DNA of 64,000 bases from Chlorobaculum tepidum TLS (GTDB lineage: Bacteria; Bacteroidota; Chlorobiia; Chlorobiales; Chlorobiaceae). The position numbers were made by a program, and so were the translations under genes. The DNA lies in NCBI RefSeq assembly GCF_000006985.1, contig NC_002932.3:209501-273500 (forward strand), in the 5' to 3' direction. The first letter of the stretch is position 1, and each line of letters begins with the position of its first letter. Shown here piece after piece: positions 19,358 to 27,977 of this stretch. The notes under the pieces are model-generated. The model was given only the letters and a program-made list of their open reading frames with translations. It ran no database searches and was not told the origin of the DNA.

Positions 19358-20527
19358 TCAGAATCTTGTTCTTTTTCTTATTTCTCTTTCGACATGCTTT
19401 GCTGTTTTTAGTAATCTGTACAACGGTTTTTCTTGTAAGGTTTTATAGAAATTATCAATGAGCGCAGTGTTTTGTGTTCGCAGGGTTTCTGATAGCATAA
19501 TCATCTCACTGATACTTATTTGCGTTTCGTCTCCGCTATCTTTTTCGATTGTTTTTTCCCCGATCATTGAGAGGTCCCCGGATTGAAAACCCTTTTCAAG
19601 AAAGTCTGTCGTTTTTGTTATGATTTCGCTGAATCGTCGGTCAATGATGTGCGCTGGTCCCAAGCTTTTTGATGTTGGCTTGTCAGGCATGGAGTGCTTC
19701 TCCCAGAACCAGTCTAACCGCCCTTCTTGCGCTATCTTGTAAACAAGTTGATTTTGCCAGCCATGGTTTGGGGGAAATTTGTTTTTTATCTTGAATTCTC
19801 CATGTTCTGCCTTGTTTTGCAGGCGTTTCTTTGTTGGATAGGTTAAGTGGGCTGCTTCAATTTCTTTTATGTGTTTGCCTTGGACGTTGCCTTTGAAGTG
19901 AATTGCTGAATGTGCCCCTGCTGTTATTTGTAAAAAATCACTGAGTCTTATGATTACTTTTGAAGGAAATGGTATGTCAAAAAATGTGGCATCTCCATCA
20001 TAAATCAATTCGGGGATCGTTTTGTTTTTTGTGAGGCTTTTATATGGGCGCGTGTTTGCCTTTTTCTCTATCTCTGGATTGGGGACGGATTTATGGATAA
20101 TGTTTTTGTAGTTATCGAGTATGAGGTCATTAAAATGTCTTGTTGAGATATAGTTGTTGACTGTGTATCTGATTGCCTGGTGACATTTTTCTGTATTTGA
20201 CAGTATTTTTCTTAACGAAGTTGATTCGTCTACTAATAAGAATTCGTCGGCATCAAAAACATATATCCAGTCAGGGTTTGATTTTTTTGATATCTGTATT
20301 ATTGTGTTGGTTGCTGCCTCTTGAAAAAAACCGATATTGTTTATCGTTATAATGTGAAGACGTTCTCCCCAGAGTTTTTTAAGATGGTTTAGACCATGAA
20401 AGGTTTGGTCTGTGCTGGCGTGGTCAACCACATAGACTTCGTCTACATGGTTTATCAGTGCATGCGATATGGATACGGCGATCAATCCCCATTCATTATG
20501 GGCAAAAACAATTCCAACTATCTTCAT
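19358..20527 (-). CDS. Glycosyltransferase family 2-like protein
   Basis: The 389-residue protein has a GT-A fold start (MKIVGIVFAHNEWGLI), a nucleotide-binding VDEVYVVDHASTDQT and the DxD-type YVFDADEFLLV. This form of GT2 (family 2_4, with DADEF) is common in surface-polysaccharide loci. The C-terminal 100 residues are helical and charged, with no clear membrane segment. The gene is AT-rich: hand counts of two 60-base lines gave 35 % and 43 % G+C. It probably entered with the DUF616-like gene. The substrate is unknown. Confidence 0.85.
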   Translation of the reverse strand: MKIVGIVFAHNEWGLIAVSISHALINHVDEVYVVDHASTDQTFHGLNHLKKLWGERLHIITINNIGFFQEAATNTIIQISKKSNPDWIYVFDADEFLLVDESTSLRKILSNTEKCHQAIRYTVNNYISTRHFNDLILDNYKNIIHKSVPNPEIEKKANTRPYKSLTKNKTIPELIYDGDATFFDIPFPSKVIIRLSDFLQITAGAHSAIHFKGNVQGKHIKEIEAAHLTYPTKKRLQNKAEHGEFKIKNKFPPNHGWQNQLVYKIAQEGRLDWFWEKHSMPDKPTSKSLGPAHIIDRRFSEIITKTTDFLEKGFQSGDLSMIGEKTIEKDSGDETQISISEMIMLSETLRTQNTALIDNFYKTLQEKPLYRLLKTAKHVEREIRKRTRF

Positions 20528-20610
20528 TGTTTTTTTTGTGAAATATGTAAAAGCCTATATGCTATAGCGTTAACCATGATACTACGCCACGCCAGACATG
20601 GTCTTTCAGG

Positions 20611-22572
20611 TCACGTTGTTTGTTGCCGATTGGCAGCCTGTCCCGTAAACTGGATGTCGTAGAGCATTTTGTACACGCCATTCTTTTCGAGCAGCGCGGC
20701 GTGGTTGCCAGCTTCGACCACCTTTCCTCGTTCCATGACGATGATCTTGTCGGCATTCTTGATAGTTGAGAGACGATGTGCCACAACCAGCGCCGTGCGG
20801 TTTTCCATGGCGTGGTCGATGGCGTCCTGCACCACCTTTTCCGACTCGTTGTCCAGCGCGCTGGTGGCCTCGTCGAAGATGAGCAGTTCTGGATTCTTGA
20901 CCATAGCGCGGGCAATGGCAATGCGCTGGCGCTGGCCGCCTGAGAGCTGAATTCCCCGGTCCCCGATCATGGTATCGTACTGTTCCGGTTTTTCCATGAT
21001 GAACTGGTGCGCATTTGCCAGCTTTGCGGCTTTTTCGATCTGGTCGTGCTCAATCTCTTCATGGACGCCATAAGCGATATTCTGCTCGATGGTGTCGTTG
21101 AACAGAATCACCTCCTGGCTGACCACACCGATCATCTTTCTCAACTGTTTGTAATCAAACTCGCGAATGTCAATGTTATCGATGGTGATGCGCCCCGAAT
21201 CGACGTCATAGAAGCGCATGAGTAGATCGACAGCTGTCGATTTGCCCGATCCCGACTGGCCTACGAGCGCCACCATTTCACCCTTTTTGATTTCGAAGGA
21301 GACGTGATCGAGGATGTTCGGGGCGTTGGGATCCTCCTTGTTGTATTTGAAACAGACATCCTCGAAACGAATTGCCTCGTTGAAGGTACTGATGGATCGG
21401 TTGCCGTTGACAATCTCTGGTTCGGCGTCCAGCACTTCAAACAGGCGTTCGACTGACACCAGTCCGGCCTCGATAGCGGTGTTTGCGTCGCCAAGCTGCT
21501 TGATTGGTCCCATGGTCGAGTACAGCGTGAAGGCGAAGAGCAGGAGTTCATTGGCGGTCATCATGCCGTTGAAGACCTGCAGGCCGCCAAACCAGAGCAC
21601 CATGGCGATGGCCGCAATCATGAGCGTTTCATTGAGAGGGCCAATCATGTTCTTGAGCTGCGAGATGCGTATGCCGAGCGTACGAAACTCCTTGGTGAAC
21701 GCCTTGAACTTGTTGAACTCGACCTCTTCGAATGCCGTGGATTTGATGATCTTGATGCCGTTGAATTTTTCCTGCAATACAGAGTTCATGTTGCCCATGT
21801 TTACCTGGTAACGGCGCGCCAGGCCCCTGATTTTCTTGCCGATCATGCGGACGAACACAAGGATAAAGATCGACGTGACTGCTGAAAAAAGGGTCAATTG
21901 CCAGCTCAGCGTGAGCAGCACGGCAAGAAAGACGATGATGGAAAAAGGGTTTTGCAGGAAGTTGACGAAGGTCGCGCTGATGCTGTTGTTGACGTTTTCG
22001 ACGTCGTTATAGACGTAGTTCATCAGGTTGCCGACCCGGTTCTTGTTGAAGTAGTCGAGCTGCATTTCGATGATACTGCTGAAGACGTCGTCACGGAGTT
22101 TCTTGGCAGTTTTGGTCTGGATGCGGAAAATGATCTGCTTGTTTAGATAGATGAACAGGTTTTTGAGGGCGAATGCCGAGATCAGGAACAGGCAGATTTT
22201 TAGGAGCGTCTCTTCTTTGGTGGGAGCGTTGAACATTGCCTGGAACTTTTCGAGAGCCCAGGTTTTCAGCTGAATGGCTTTGCTTTTGAGTGTTTTGTCC
22301 CCGGGGTTTTTGCCTGTCGCATCTGTTGTCGATAAACGCTGATCCGGTTGGGGCGGCCTCGTTTTTTGCAGGGCCAACGTTGGATGGGTGGTGGTAGCTG
22401 GTTCGGCTTTGAGGGCCGTTTGGTTGGTGGAAAAAACCTCGTTGAGCAGCGGAAGAATCGAATAGATCGACACGACGCTGAAAAGTGAGGTAAGCATGCT
22501 CACAACAATGACCAGAGCGATTTTCCCTTTCGATGGAGCTAGGTAGCGAAGTATTCTCAGCAGTATCTTCAT
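20611..22572 (-). CDS. ABC exporter, MsbA-like (fused membrane and ATPase domains)
   Basis: The 653-residue half-transporter has six expected N-terminal helices and a C-terminal nucleotide-binding domain with Walker A GQSGSGKST (about 437-445), signature LSGGQRQR, Walker B LLIFDEATSALD and the His-loop VVAHRLST. The context of lipid A and polysaccharide genes points to lipid A-core or glycolipid flipping. A notable extra Thr/Pro/Lys-rich segment of about 70 residues (about 50-120) lies between the first two helices on the periplasmic side. The ATG at 22572 begins the hydrophobic region; upstream ATGs at 22584 and 22602 are alternatives. Confidence 0.9.
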   Translation of the reverse strand: MKILLRILRYLAPSKGKIALVIVVSMLTSLFSVVSIYSILPLLNEVFSTNQTALKAEPATTTHPTLALQKTRPPQPDQRLSTTDATGKNPGDKTLKSKAIQLKTWALEKFQAMFNAPTKEETLLKICLFLISAFALKNLFIYLNKQIIFRIQTKTAKKLRDDVFSSIIEMQLDYFNKNRVGNLMNYVYNDVENVNNSISATFVNFLQNPFSIIVFLAVLLTLSWQLTLFSAVTSIFILVFVRMIGKKIRGLARRYQVNMGNMNSVLQEKFNGIKIIKSTAFEEVEFNKFKAFTKEFRTLGIRISQLKNMIGPLNETLMIAAIAMVLWFGGLQVFNGMMTANELLLFAFTLYSTMGPIKQLGDANTAIEAGLVSVERLFEVLDAEPEIVNGNRSISTFNEAIRFEDVCFKYNKEDPNAPNILDHVSFEIKKGEMVALVGQSGSGKSTAVDLLMRFYDVDSGRITIDNIDIREFDYKQLRKMIGVVSQEVILFNDTIEQNIAYGVHEEIEHDQIEKAAKLANAHQFIMEKPEQYDTMIGDRGIQLSGGQRQRIAIARAMVKNPELLIFDEATSALDNESEKVVQDAIDHAMENRTALVVAHRLSTIKNADKIIVMERGKVVEAGNHAALLEKNGVYKMLYDIQFTGQAANRQQTT

Positions 22573-22799
22573 GGATAGACACATCCCTCGTTCATATGGC
22601 ACAAACTTTAATATAATGCAATAATCTGAAACAAAGGGAACCGTTCGTCAGATTATGCTGGCGTGATTTTACTGTGTTTTGTTTAGTGTTTTGACCTTTG
22701 CTTGCGGTTTTTTATTTTTTTCAAGCCCTGCTCTATCCCTGAGTACCCCGGCTTCATTTACCCCTACAAAACAAGCCTATACAACAAGCCTATACTCCT

Positions 22800-23807
22800 A
22801 TGAGCTGCTCTTTTCAAACCAATCATGAAGGGACTCCCTTTTCAGTATCGGCTGTTATGGCGGTGTATAATCCCAAGCCTGAATTCTTCAGACAGGCCGT
22901 TTTGTCGGTGCTTGGCCAGACGATGCCTGTGCTTGAACTGGTGTTGGTTAATGACGGTGGCAGTGATGAGTTCAAGAGCGTTTTGCCGGACGATGATCGG
23001 ATCAGGGTGTTTACAAAGCCGAATGAAGGGGTGGCTGCAACGCGTAATTTTGCCATTAAGCAATGCCGTGGCGAGTACATTGCGTTTCTGGATCAGGATG
23101 ATTACTGGTATTCTGACAAACTGGCCGAGCAAATGGCTATGATTTCCGTTAAAGGGGAGGCGTGTATGGTGATTTCCCCGGTGGATATTGTCGATAATCA
23201 GGGCGTGCCAATCATAAAACAGAATCGTAAAAAAGTCACAAATAGGTATTTTAGGAAAATAGCGCATCCGGATATTCGTTTTCCGCTTGCCGACGGCAAT
23301 TTCATATACTCTTCAACTCCGCTCATTCATCGCCGGGTTTTTGAATGTGTCGGTCTGTTCGATTCTTTTACCCAGCCGCATGACGACTGGGATATGTATC
23401 TCAGGATCGCTTTAGCCGGGATTTCTGTTCATTGTTACCGTGAACGAGCATTGTCGGTCTGGCGTATGCATGATTCCAACGAGTCACAGAAGCGAATGGC
23501 CATGATGCTCTCGAAGTGCGAGGTGGAGTGGAAGATTCTGCAGGGGGGCGTGCCAGAGCCTGTCGCGAAGATCATGCACTCCAATCTTGCGCTGGACCAG
23601 ATCGTGATGGATAACCTGTGGTACAATGAACGGGAGTTCGCCAGGTTCAGGGAGACGGTGCGTCGTGATCTGCCCGGACTGATGAGGTGCGCCGTGAACA
23701 GTGGTCGGCACGATCGTTATGTGACAGGCTATCGAAAGCGGGCTGCCAGCGCAATCATAAAGTCTGCTCGTCGTTACCTGCTCTCTCTTTTCAGCCGCCA
23801 GCGATAA
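22800..23807 (+). CDS. Glycosyltransferase family 2
   Basis: This 335-residue GT-A enzyme starts with SVSAVMAVYNPKPEFF and carries LVLVNDGGSD, NEGVAATRNFAIKQCRGEYIAFLDQDDYW (DxD site DQDD) and RRVFECVGLFD with PHDDWDMYLRIAL, the usual acceptor-side elements. It probably adds one sugar to a lipid-linked glycan on the cytosolic face. Its 3' end overlaps the 3' end of the convergent YrbL-like pseudogene by 17 bases. Sugar specificity cannot be read from the sequence. Confidence 0.9.
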   Translation: MSCSFQTNHEGTPFSVSAVMAVYNPKPEFFRQAVLSVLGQTMPVLELVLVNDGGSDEFKSVLPDDDRIRVFTKPNEGVAATRNFAIKQCRGEYIAFLDQDDYWYSDKLAEQMAMISVKGEACMVISPVDIVDNQGVPIIKQNRKKVTNRYFRKIAHPDIRFPLADGNFIYSSTPLIHRRVFECVGLFDSFTQPHDDWDMYLRIALAGISVHCYRERALSVWRMHDSNESQKRMAMMLSKCEVEWKILQGGVPEPVAKIMHSNLALDQIVMDNLWYNEREFARFRETVRRDLPGLMRCAVNSGRHDRYVTGYRKRAASAIIKSARRYLLSLFSRQR

Positions 23808-24392
23808 CACGTTGTACGGTATTGTTGTCCGGAAACTTTTTAAGCAGATCGGCTTCAAACGTGTTCCATTTTCTCAGAATGACCCGTTTAGCAAAGGTGC
23901 TCATGTAGTTTGCGATGGGCAGGCACTGGTTGTTGCCGAGTCCGTCGATCAGGATGAGGCGCTGCTGGTTGGGCGTCAGGCGTTGCAGGACGATGTTGTC
24001 GGGCTTCAGCTCCCTGACGACAATACGCTCCCTGAGCATGTAGCTCCGGAAGTTGCTGAACAGTTCCGTCAAAACCGTGGCCGGAGGCGTGAGCCGGTCG
24101 TCGGCCAGGTAGCTATCGAGCGTGCGGGAGATCGAACCGTCGAAGTCTCGAGCCAGGCTGAACATCACGCCCGAACCCGCGCTGTTTTCTACAGAACCGT
24201 AGGTTTTTGCCAGCATTTCCCATGAGATACCGCGTCGCTGGTGGCGACGGTAGTACTTCAGCTCCTGCTTTTCGACATCAGGATTACGGGTATAAGTGAT
24301 CTTGATGCACTTGTCGGGGTCATCGGGGTGTGCAAGTAACAGAGCCGTGAAGAGCCTTTACCAAGCAATGGTGAATCGGTCAGGTCGAGCAC
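23791..24392 (-). pseudogene. YrbL-like (kinase-fold) gene broken by a frameshift
   Basis: Two minus-strand frames together give one YrbL-like protein of about 200 residues. The first, from a possible GTG at 24392, reads LDLTDSPLLGKGSSRLCYLH. The second continues HPDDPDKCIKITYTRNPDVEKQ and runs through ERIVVRELKPDNIVLQ (kinase-like catalytic loop) and LILIDGLG to the stop at 23791. The frame change lies in a CACAC stretch (plus strand about 24328-24333) and corresponds to two extra bases or one lost base. A sequencing error is possible. In LPS loci, similar kinase-fold proteins may modify core sugars; that role is inferred. Confidence 0.75.
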
Positions 24393-24525
24393 GCTGGTTA
24401 CGATTGTTAAGAATGTCAACAAATAGTTTTCGTAATTGTAATAAAAAAAAGTTTGTTGCAAAAGCGTGTCGCGTTCTGGATTGTTTTCAGATGTTTGGAG
24501 TGAGGCCTATGGCAAGAGCATCGTT

Positions 24526-24560
24526 ATCCCGATCCCGATCCCGATTCGGTTGGGGGGGGG
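24526..24560. repeat. Hexamer tandem repeat and G9 tract
   Basis: Three tandem copies of ATCCCG plus AT (24526-24545) are followed six bases later by a run of nine G (24552-24560). The stretch lies in the 180-base gap between the YrbL-like pseudogene and the GT4-like gene, upstream of the former. Such tracts can change length by slippage. No gene reads through it, so any effect would be on expression. Confidence 0.7.
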
Positions 24561-24641
24561 CTGTTGGTCATCTGAGAGCTACGTCATGATGTTGTTGGGG
24601 CAATCTCTTGCGGTTGCTCTTCTGTCGTCAGTCAGGTCGGG

Positions 24642-25676
24642 TCAGCGTGAATGGTGAATTTTCGTTTGCCGGAAATGATCGTGCAGGATGGTTGCCATCT
24701 GTTCTTGAACCCGCTGCCGTTCGTATGTTTCCAGAAAGTGTCGGAGGCTTTCCTGGCCCATATTTTTACGTTGTTCTGGATTCAGAATAAGAACTTCGAA
24801 AGCTTTTGCCCATTCTTCTTCAGTGTCGGCAAGTATGCCACTTATTCCGTGGATGACTGCTTTTGTATTCGCGCCCACCTTCGAGGCTACGACTGGTTTG
24901 CCGTGAGCCATGTATTGCAGCAGTTTGAAGGCGCATTTGCCACGGCTCCATTCGTCATCTTCCAGTGGCATGATGCCGATATCGATCGAATCGAGCCAGC
25001 TCTCTTCCGCCTCTTTTGACCACGGCGTGAACTCCCAGCGGGTTTTGAGGCCTTCAGGGGGCTTGCCGCTCATGACCGAAAATCTGACCGATGGGTGGCT
25101 TTGCTGGATCGTCGATGCGGCCTGATCAAGCATTTTCAGGAAATAAAGGTTGCCGGTGTTGCCGATCCAGCCGATGGTGACCGTCTCATCGGTCGTCTTT
25201 GGTGACGGTGGCTCCAGAAGTTTTCGGTAGGCGGTCGGGACGACGAAGGTGTGTTCGGGATTGAACCTGCGAGCATACTCCGCCAGGGCATCGCTTCCGG
25301 CAAAGACCAGTGACGAGTATTTCAGGGCAGTGTTTAGGCGACGGATGATCTGTTTTGATCCCGGCTGGGTCGGTTTTGGCTTGCCATTGAGATAGCTTTC
25401 GACAGCATAGAGTGCGTCGTCGTAATCGTAGATGAGCCGGGTTTTTCGTGCAATGATCGAGGTGAAAATGGTGGACAGTGGTTTGCGTTGCAACCAGACG
25501 TAATCGTACTCTCCGCTACGGAGCGCAATCGAGAGTTTTTCAGGATAGCTTTTACTGGTGATGCGGAGTGGCTGCATATCAATGCCGTACTCCTTCCAGT
25601 AGGGGAGGAACTGCTCGACGCGGTAACGGTAGCTGGCTTGGTTTTCTGCGAGATGCAGACAGAGTATCCGGATCAT
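24642..25676 (-). CDS. GT4-like glycosyltransferase
   Basis: The 344-residue enzyme has a GT-B fold. The N-domain begins IRILCLHLAENQASYRYRVEQF and the C-domain has TIGWIGNTGNLYFLKMLD, DIGIMPLEDDEWSRGKCAFKLLQYMAHGKPVVAS with the family's acidic-to-KLLQYMA element, and a C-terminal helix. The ATG at 25676 is preferred; the frame upstream opens with a TTG at 25706. It is the last gene of a minus-strand group with the GIPC-transferase-like and GT9 genes. Confidence 0.9.
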   Translation of the reverse strand: MIRILCLHLAENQASYRYRVEQFLPYWKEYGIDMQPLRITSKSYPEKLSIALRSGEYDYVWLQRKPLSTIFTSIIARKTRLIYDYDDALYAVESYLNGKPKPTQPGSKQIIRRLNTALKYSSLVFAGSDALAEYARRFNPEHTFVVPTAYRKLLEPPSPKTTDETVTIGWIGNTGNLYFLKMLDQAASTIQQSHPSVRFSVMSGKPPEGLKTRWEFTPWSKEAEESWLDSIDIGIMPLEDDEWSRGKCAFKLLQYMAHGKPVVASKVGANTKAVIHGISGILADTEEEWAKAFEVLILNPEQRKNMGQESLRHFLETYERQRVQEQMATILHDHFRQTKIHHSR

Positions 25677-25756
25677 TGGGAGTTCTCGGATTTGTTGCTT
25701 ATTCAATAGGTATCATTTTGCCGTGAAGCCCGTCCGCATTTGGAGCGCCAGATTCA

Positions 25757-26725
25757 TCATGACCTCAATTTGTCTTCCAGTCCGTCAACCAGCGCGATCC
25801 AGCGGCCATCGGGCATCCGGTGCGGATCGACGGTGTGCATCCCTCTGCCGTTCCAGACCTCGTTTCCTTCTTGGACGACCGGCGTGTCGGAAACTGCCTC
25901 CTCGCGGTAGGCGGTAGGCGTCAGCTCGGTGATGCGAAAGCCCCACACCTTGCTGCCGTAGCGAGGCTGGCCGTCCTGCGCGAAGCGGTAGAGCGCCGCG
26001 CCGTTCTTGACGACCCGACCGCCGGGTCGCGCGAAGTGGTCGCTGTTTTTGACGACCGGACTTGCCGGATGCTCCCGCCATGGCCCGGTGAGCGTTTCGG
26101 CGACATGCAGATGGAGATTGTTCACCTTGCGCATGTAGCTGAAGAGGTACCAGTGGCCGTCGTGAAAGATGATCGACGGGTCGAGCAGCGCCACCTCGCG
26201 TTTGTTTCCGCTCAGGAGCGTGGCGATTGGCCGCCAGTCGTCCGGAAACGAGGCGGCCCGGTAGAGGCGGATCGATTTTGATTTGGCGCATTCGGGAATC
26301 ATGTACACTTCGCCATCGTGTTCAAAAACATAGGGATAGGAGAGGTGGAACCGTTCCCGGAGCACGACGTGGCTGTAGCGCCATGTTTTCAGGTCGTCGC
26401 TGACGGCATGGCCGATTTCGCCCATCTTCCGCTTCGTGTTGAGCAGCTCGAAAAAGAGGTGGAACGCGCCGTCCCGCTCTATCATGAACGGATCGGCGAT
26501 GAATCTCGCGGGCGCATCGGTGACCTCCTTGGCCGTCAGGATCGGATTGCGGATTCCGGCGGCGGGCGAAAGCGTGACGGGATCCGGCCCTTCGTACAGG
26601 CCGATCGACCAGACATCGTTTTGCTGCCGCAGCTGCTTTTGCTTCCAGCGCTTGATGCGGTACTTGACGAGCAAGCTGAGTCCGGTAAAGAGCACGATTG
26701 CGGTGATGTTGAGGACGAGGGTCAT
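25757..26725 (-). CDS. GIPC-transferase N-domain-like protein (five-blade propeller type)
   Basis: The 322-residue protein has a membrane segment at about 3-20, then a basic RIKRWKQKQL. The rest resembles the N-terminal domain of plant glucosamine inositolphosphorylceramide transferase, a GH43-like beta-propeller: DAPARFIADPFMIERDGAFHLFFELL, GEIGHAVSDDLKTW, HLSYPYVFEHDGEVYMIPE, LLDPSIIFHDGHWYLFSY and DHFARPGGRVV. The repeated [D/Y]PF/I-hydrophobic-acid blades are clear. The anchor suggests action at the inner membrane on a lipid-linked glycan. It may transfer or trim sugars; the reaction is not known. Confidence 0.82.
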   Translation of the reverse strand: MTLVLNITAIVLFTGLSLLVKYRIKRWKQKQLRQQNDVWSIGLYEGPDPVTLSPAAGIRNPILTAKEVTDAPARFIADPFMIERDGAFHLFFELLNTKRKMGEIGHAVSDDLKTWRYSHVVLRERFHLSYPYVFEHDGEVYMIPECAKSKSIRLYRAASFPDDWRPIATLLSGNKREVALLDPSIIFHDGHWYLFSYMRKVNNLHLHVAETLTGPWREHPASPVVKNSDHFARPGGRVVKNGAALYRFAQDGQPRYGSKVWGFRITELTPTAYREEAVSDTPVVQEGNEVWNGRGMHTVDPHRMPDGRWIALVDGLEDKLRS

Positions 26726-26777
26726 GTGCAGGGGCGATGCTTGATCGGAGAAATTGTGCCCGTTAATTTAAACGATT

Positions 26778-27878
26778 TCACGCTTCTCTCCCAATGGCGC
26801 GGGCCATGAGCCGCCTCACGGCGTCAGCGACGCTTTCCGGCTTGATGCCGCTCACTTCGCCGGTCGGCGAGATGACGATTTCGTACGGAATGGCGTAGGG
26901 GCCGAAGCGCGAAATGTCCTGCGGCGCTTCGCGGTACAGCCCGGCGACGGGTGTGCCGGTGGCCGAGGCGACGTGCACCATCGAGGTGTCGGGCGTCACC
27001 AGCAGCCGCAGCTTCGCCACGATGCAGCTCGCTTCGTAGAGGTTCCGCGTTGGCGGCGAGGCGACGGCGTTCGGGCACTGCTCTTCGAGGCGGCGCTTGG
27101 CATCCAGATCGTCCGGCCCGGAGAGCACCACGAAGCGCTCACCGGGGAAGCGTTCGAGCAGCGCCCGCCACTTCGCCTCCGTCCAGAGCCGGTTCGGCTC
27201 GCCCGCGCTGATGTTGACGCCGATCGGACGTATGTCTTCTGCCAGCCGTGATAGCAGTTGCCATATCTCGTTTGATACCGGCATGGCGGGCAGCGATGGG
27301 CGGCACGCCTCTGTATCTGCCGTGACGCCAAGCAGCGGGAGCAGGGCGCAATTTTTCACCGCCATGTGGGCGTGAAACTCCGTGTCGAGCAGGCGGTCGT
27401 AGAGTCCTTCGTGGAACGGGTTGTTGTGCCCCACCTTGAAGCGGGCGCGAATGAGCGCCGACTGGAGCAAAAACCAGGTCGAGGGGTGATCCTTGGTGTT
27501 GAAGAGCAGGTCGAACTTCCGCGAAAGCACTTCCCGGAAATAGCGCCGGGGCTGTTTCTTGACGAGGTGAACTGCCGTGACCTGCGGGTCGTTCATGAAG
27601 AAATTTGCTGAGGCGCGGCTGAAGGTGATGAGGTGAATTTCGAGATCGGGAAAGGCCTGCCGCAGATTCCTGACGAGCGGCGTGAGCAAGACGCAGTCGC
27701 CGAGTTTTTCCTGCGCGAGAATGGCGACGGAGCGCAACGGGCCGCTGAATTCGGCGCTGCCGCTTCTCGTGCGGGCGAGGCGTTGCAGCGAGCGGGCGAA
27801 AAGCTGGCGGAACTGCCGCTTCTTCTTTTTTCGGGGCTTCATCTCCGGGCTGTTTTTCCGGGCCGCATCCGGCGTCAT
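26778..27878 (-). CDS. Glycosyltransferase family 9 (heptosyltransferase-like)
   Basis: The 366-residue protein has the GT9 pattern: EKLGDCVLLTPLVRNLRQAFPDLEIHLIT at the start of the N-domain, then NISAGEPNRLWTEAKWRALLERFP and the sugar-nucleotide site LRLLVTPDTSMVHVASATGTPVAGLYR. GT9 enzymes add heptose from ADP-heptose to the LPS core. A Lys/Arg-rich N-terminus precedes the fold. The start at 27878 was chosen over a second ATG at 27842; the longer open frame upstream runs antisense to the gene at 27978 and is not supported. Confidence 0.88.
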   Translation of the reverse strand: MTPDAARKNSPEMKPRKKKKRQFRQLFARSLQRLARTRSGSAEFSGPLRSVAILAQEKLGDCVLLTPLVRNLRQAFPDLEIHLITFSRASANFFMNDPQVTAVHLVKKQPRRYFREVLSRKFDLLFNTKDHPSTWFLLQSALIRARFKVGHNNPFHEGLYDRLLDTEFHAHMAVKNCALLPLLGVTADTEACRPSLPAMPVSNEIWQLLSRLAEDIRPIGVNISAGEPNRLWTEAKWRALLERFPGERFVVLSGPDDLDAKRRLEEQCPNAVASPPTRNLYEASCIVAKLRLLVTPDTSMVHVASATGTPVAGLYREAPQDISRFGPYAIPYEIVISPTGEVSGIKPESVADAVRRLMARAIGREA

Positions 27879-27977
27879 CGATGTTTCGGGATTTTTCGTT
27901 ATCGAGCAAATCAATGTACGCCATTTTTTATCTTTATGCAGGTCTATCGATTTTCCTGGCAGTAATCTTTTCAAACC

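Noticed and set aside
24258-24461. Stand-alone small minus-strand protein
   Set aside because: Its middle part (LDLTDSPLLGKGSSRLCYLH) is the missing N-terminus of the YrbL-like protein; it is best read as part of that broken gene.
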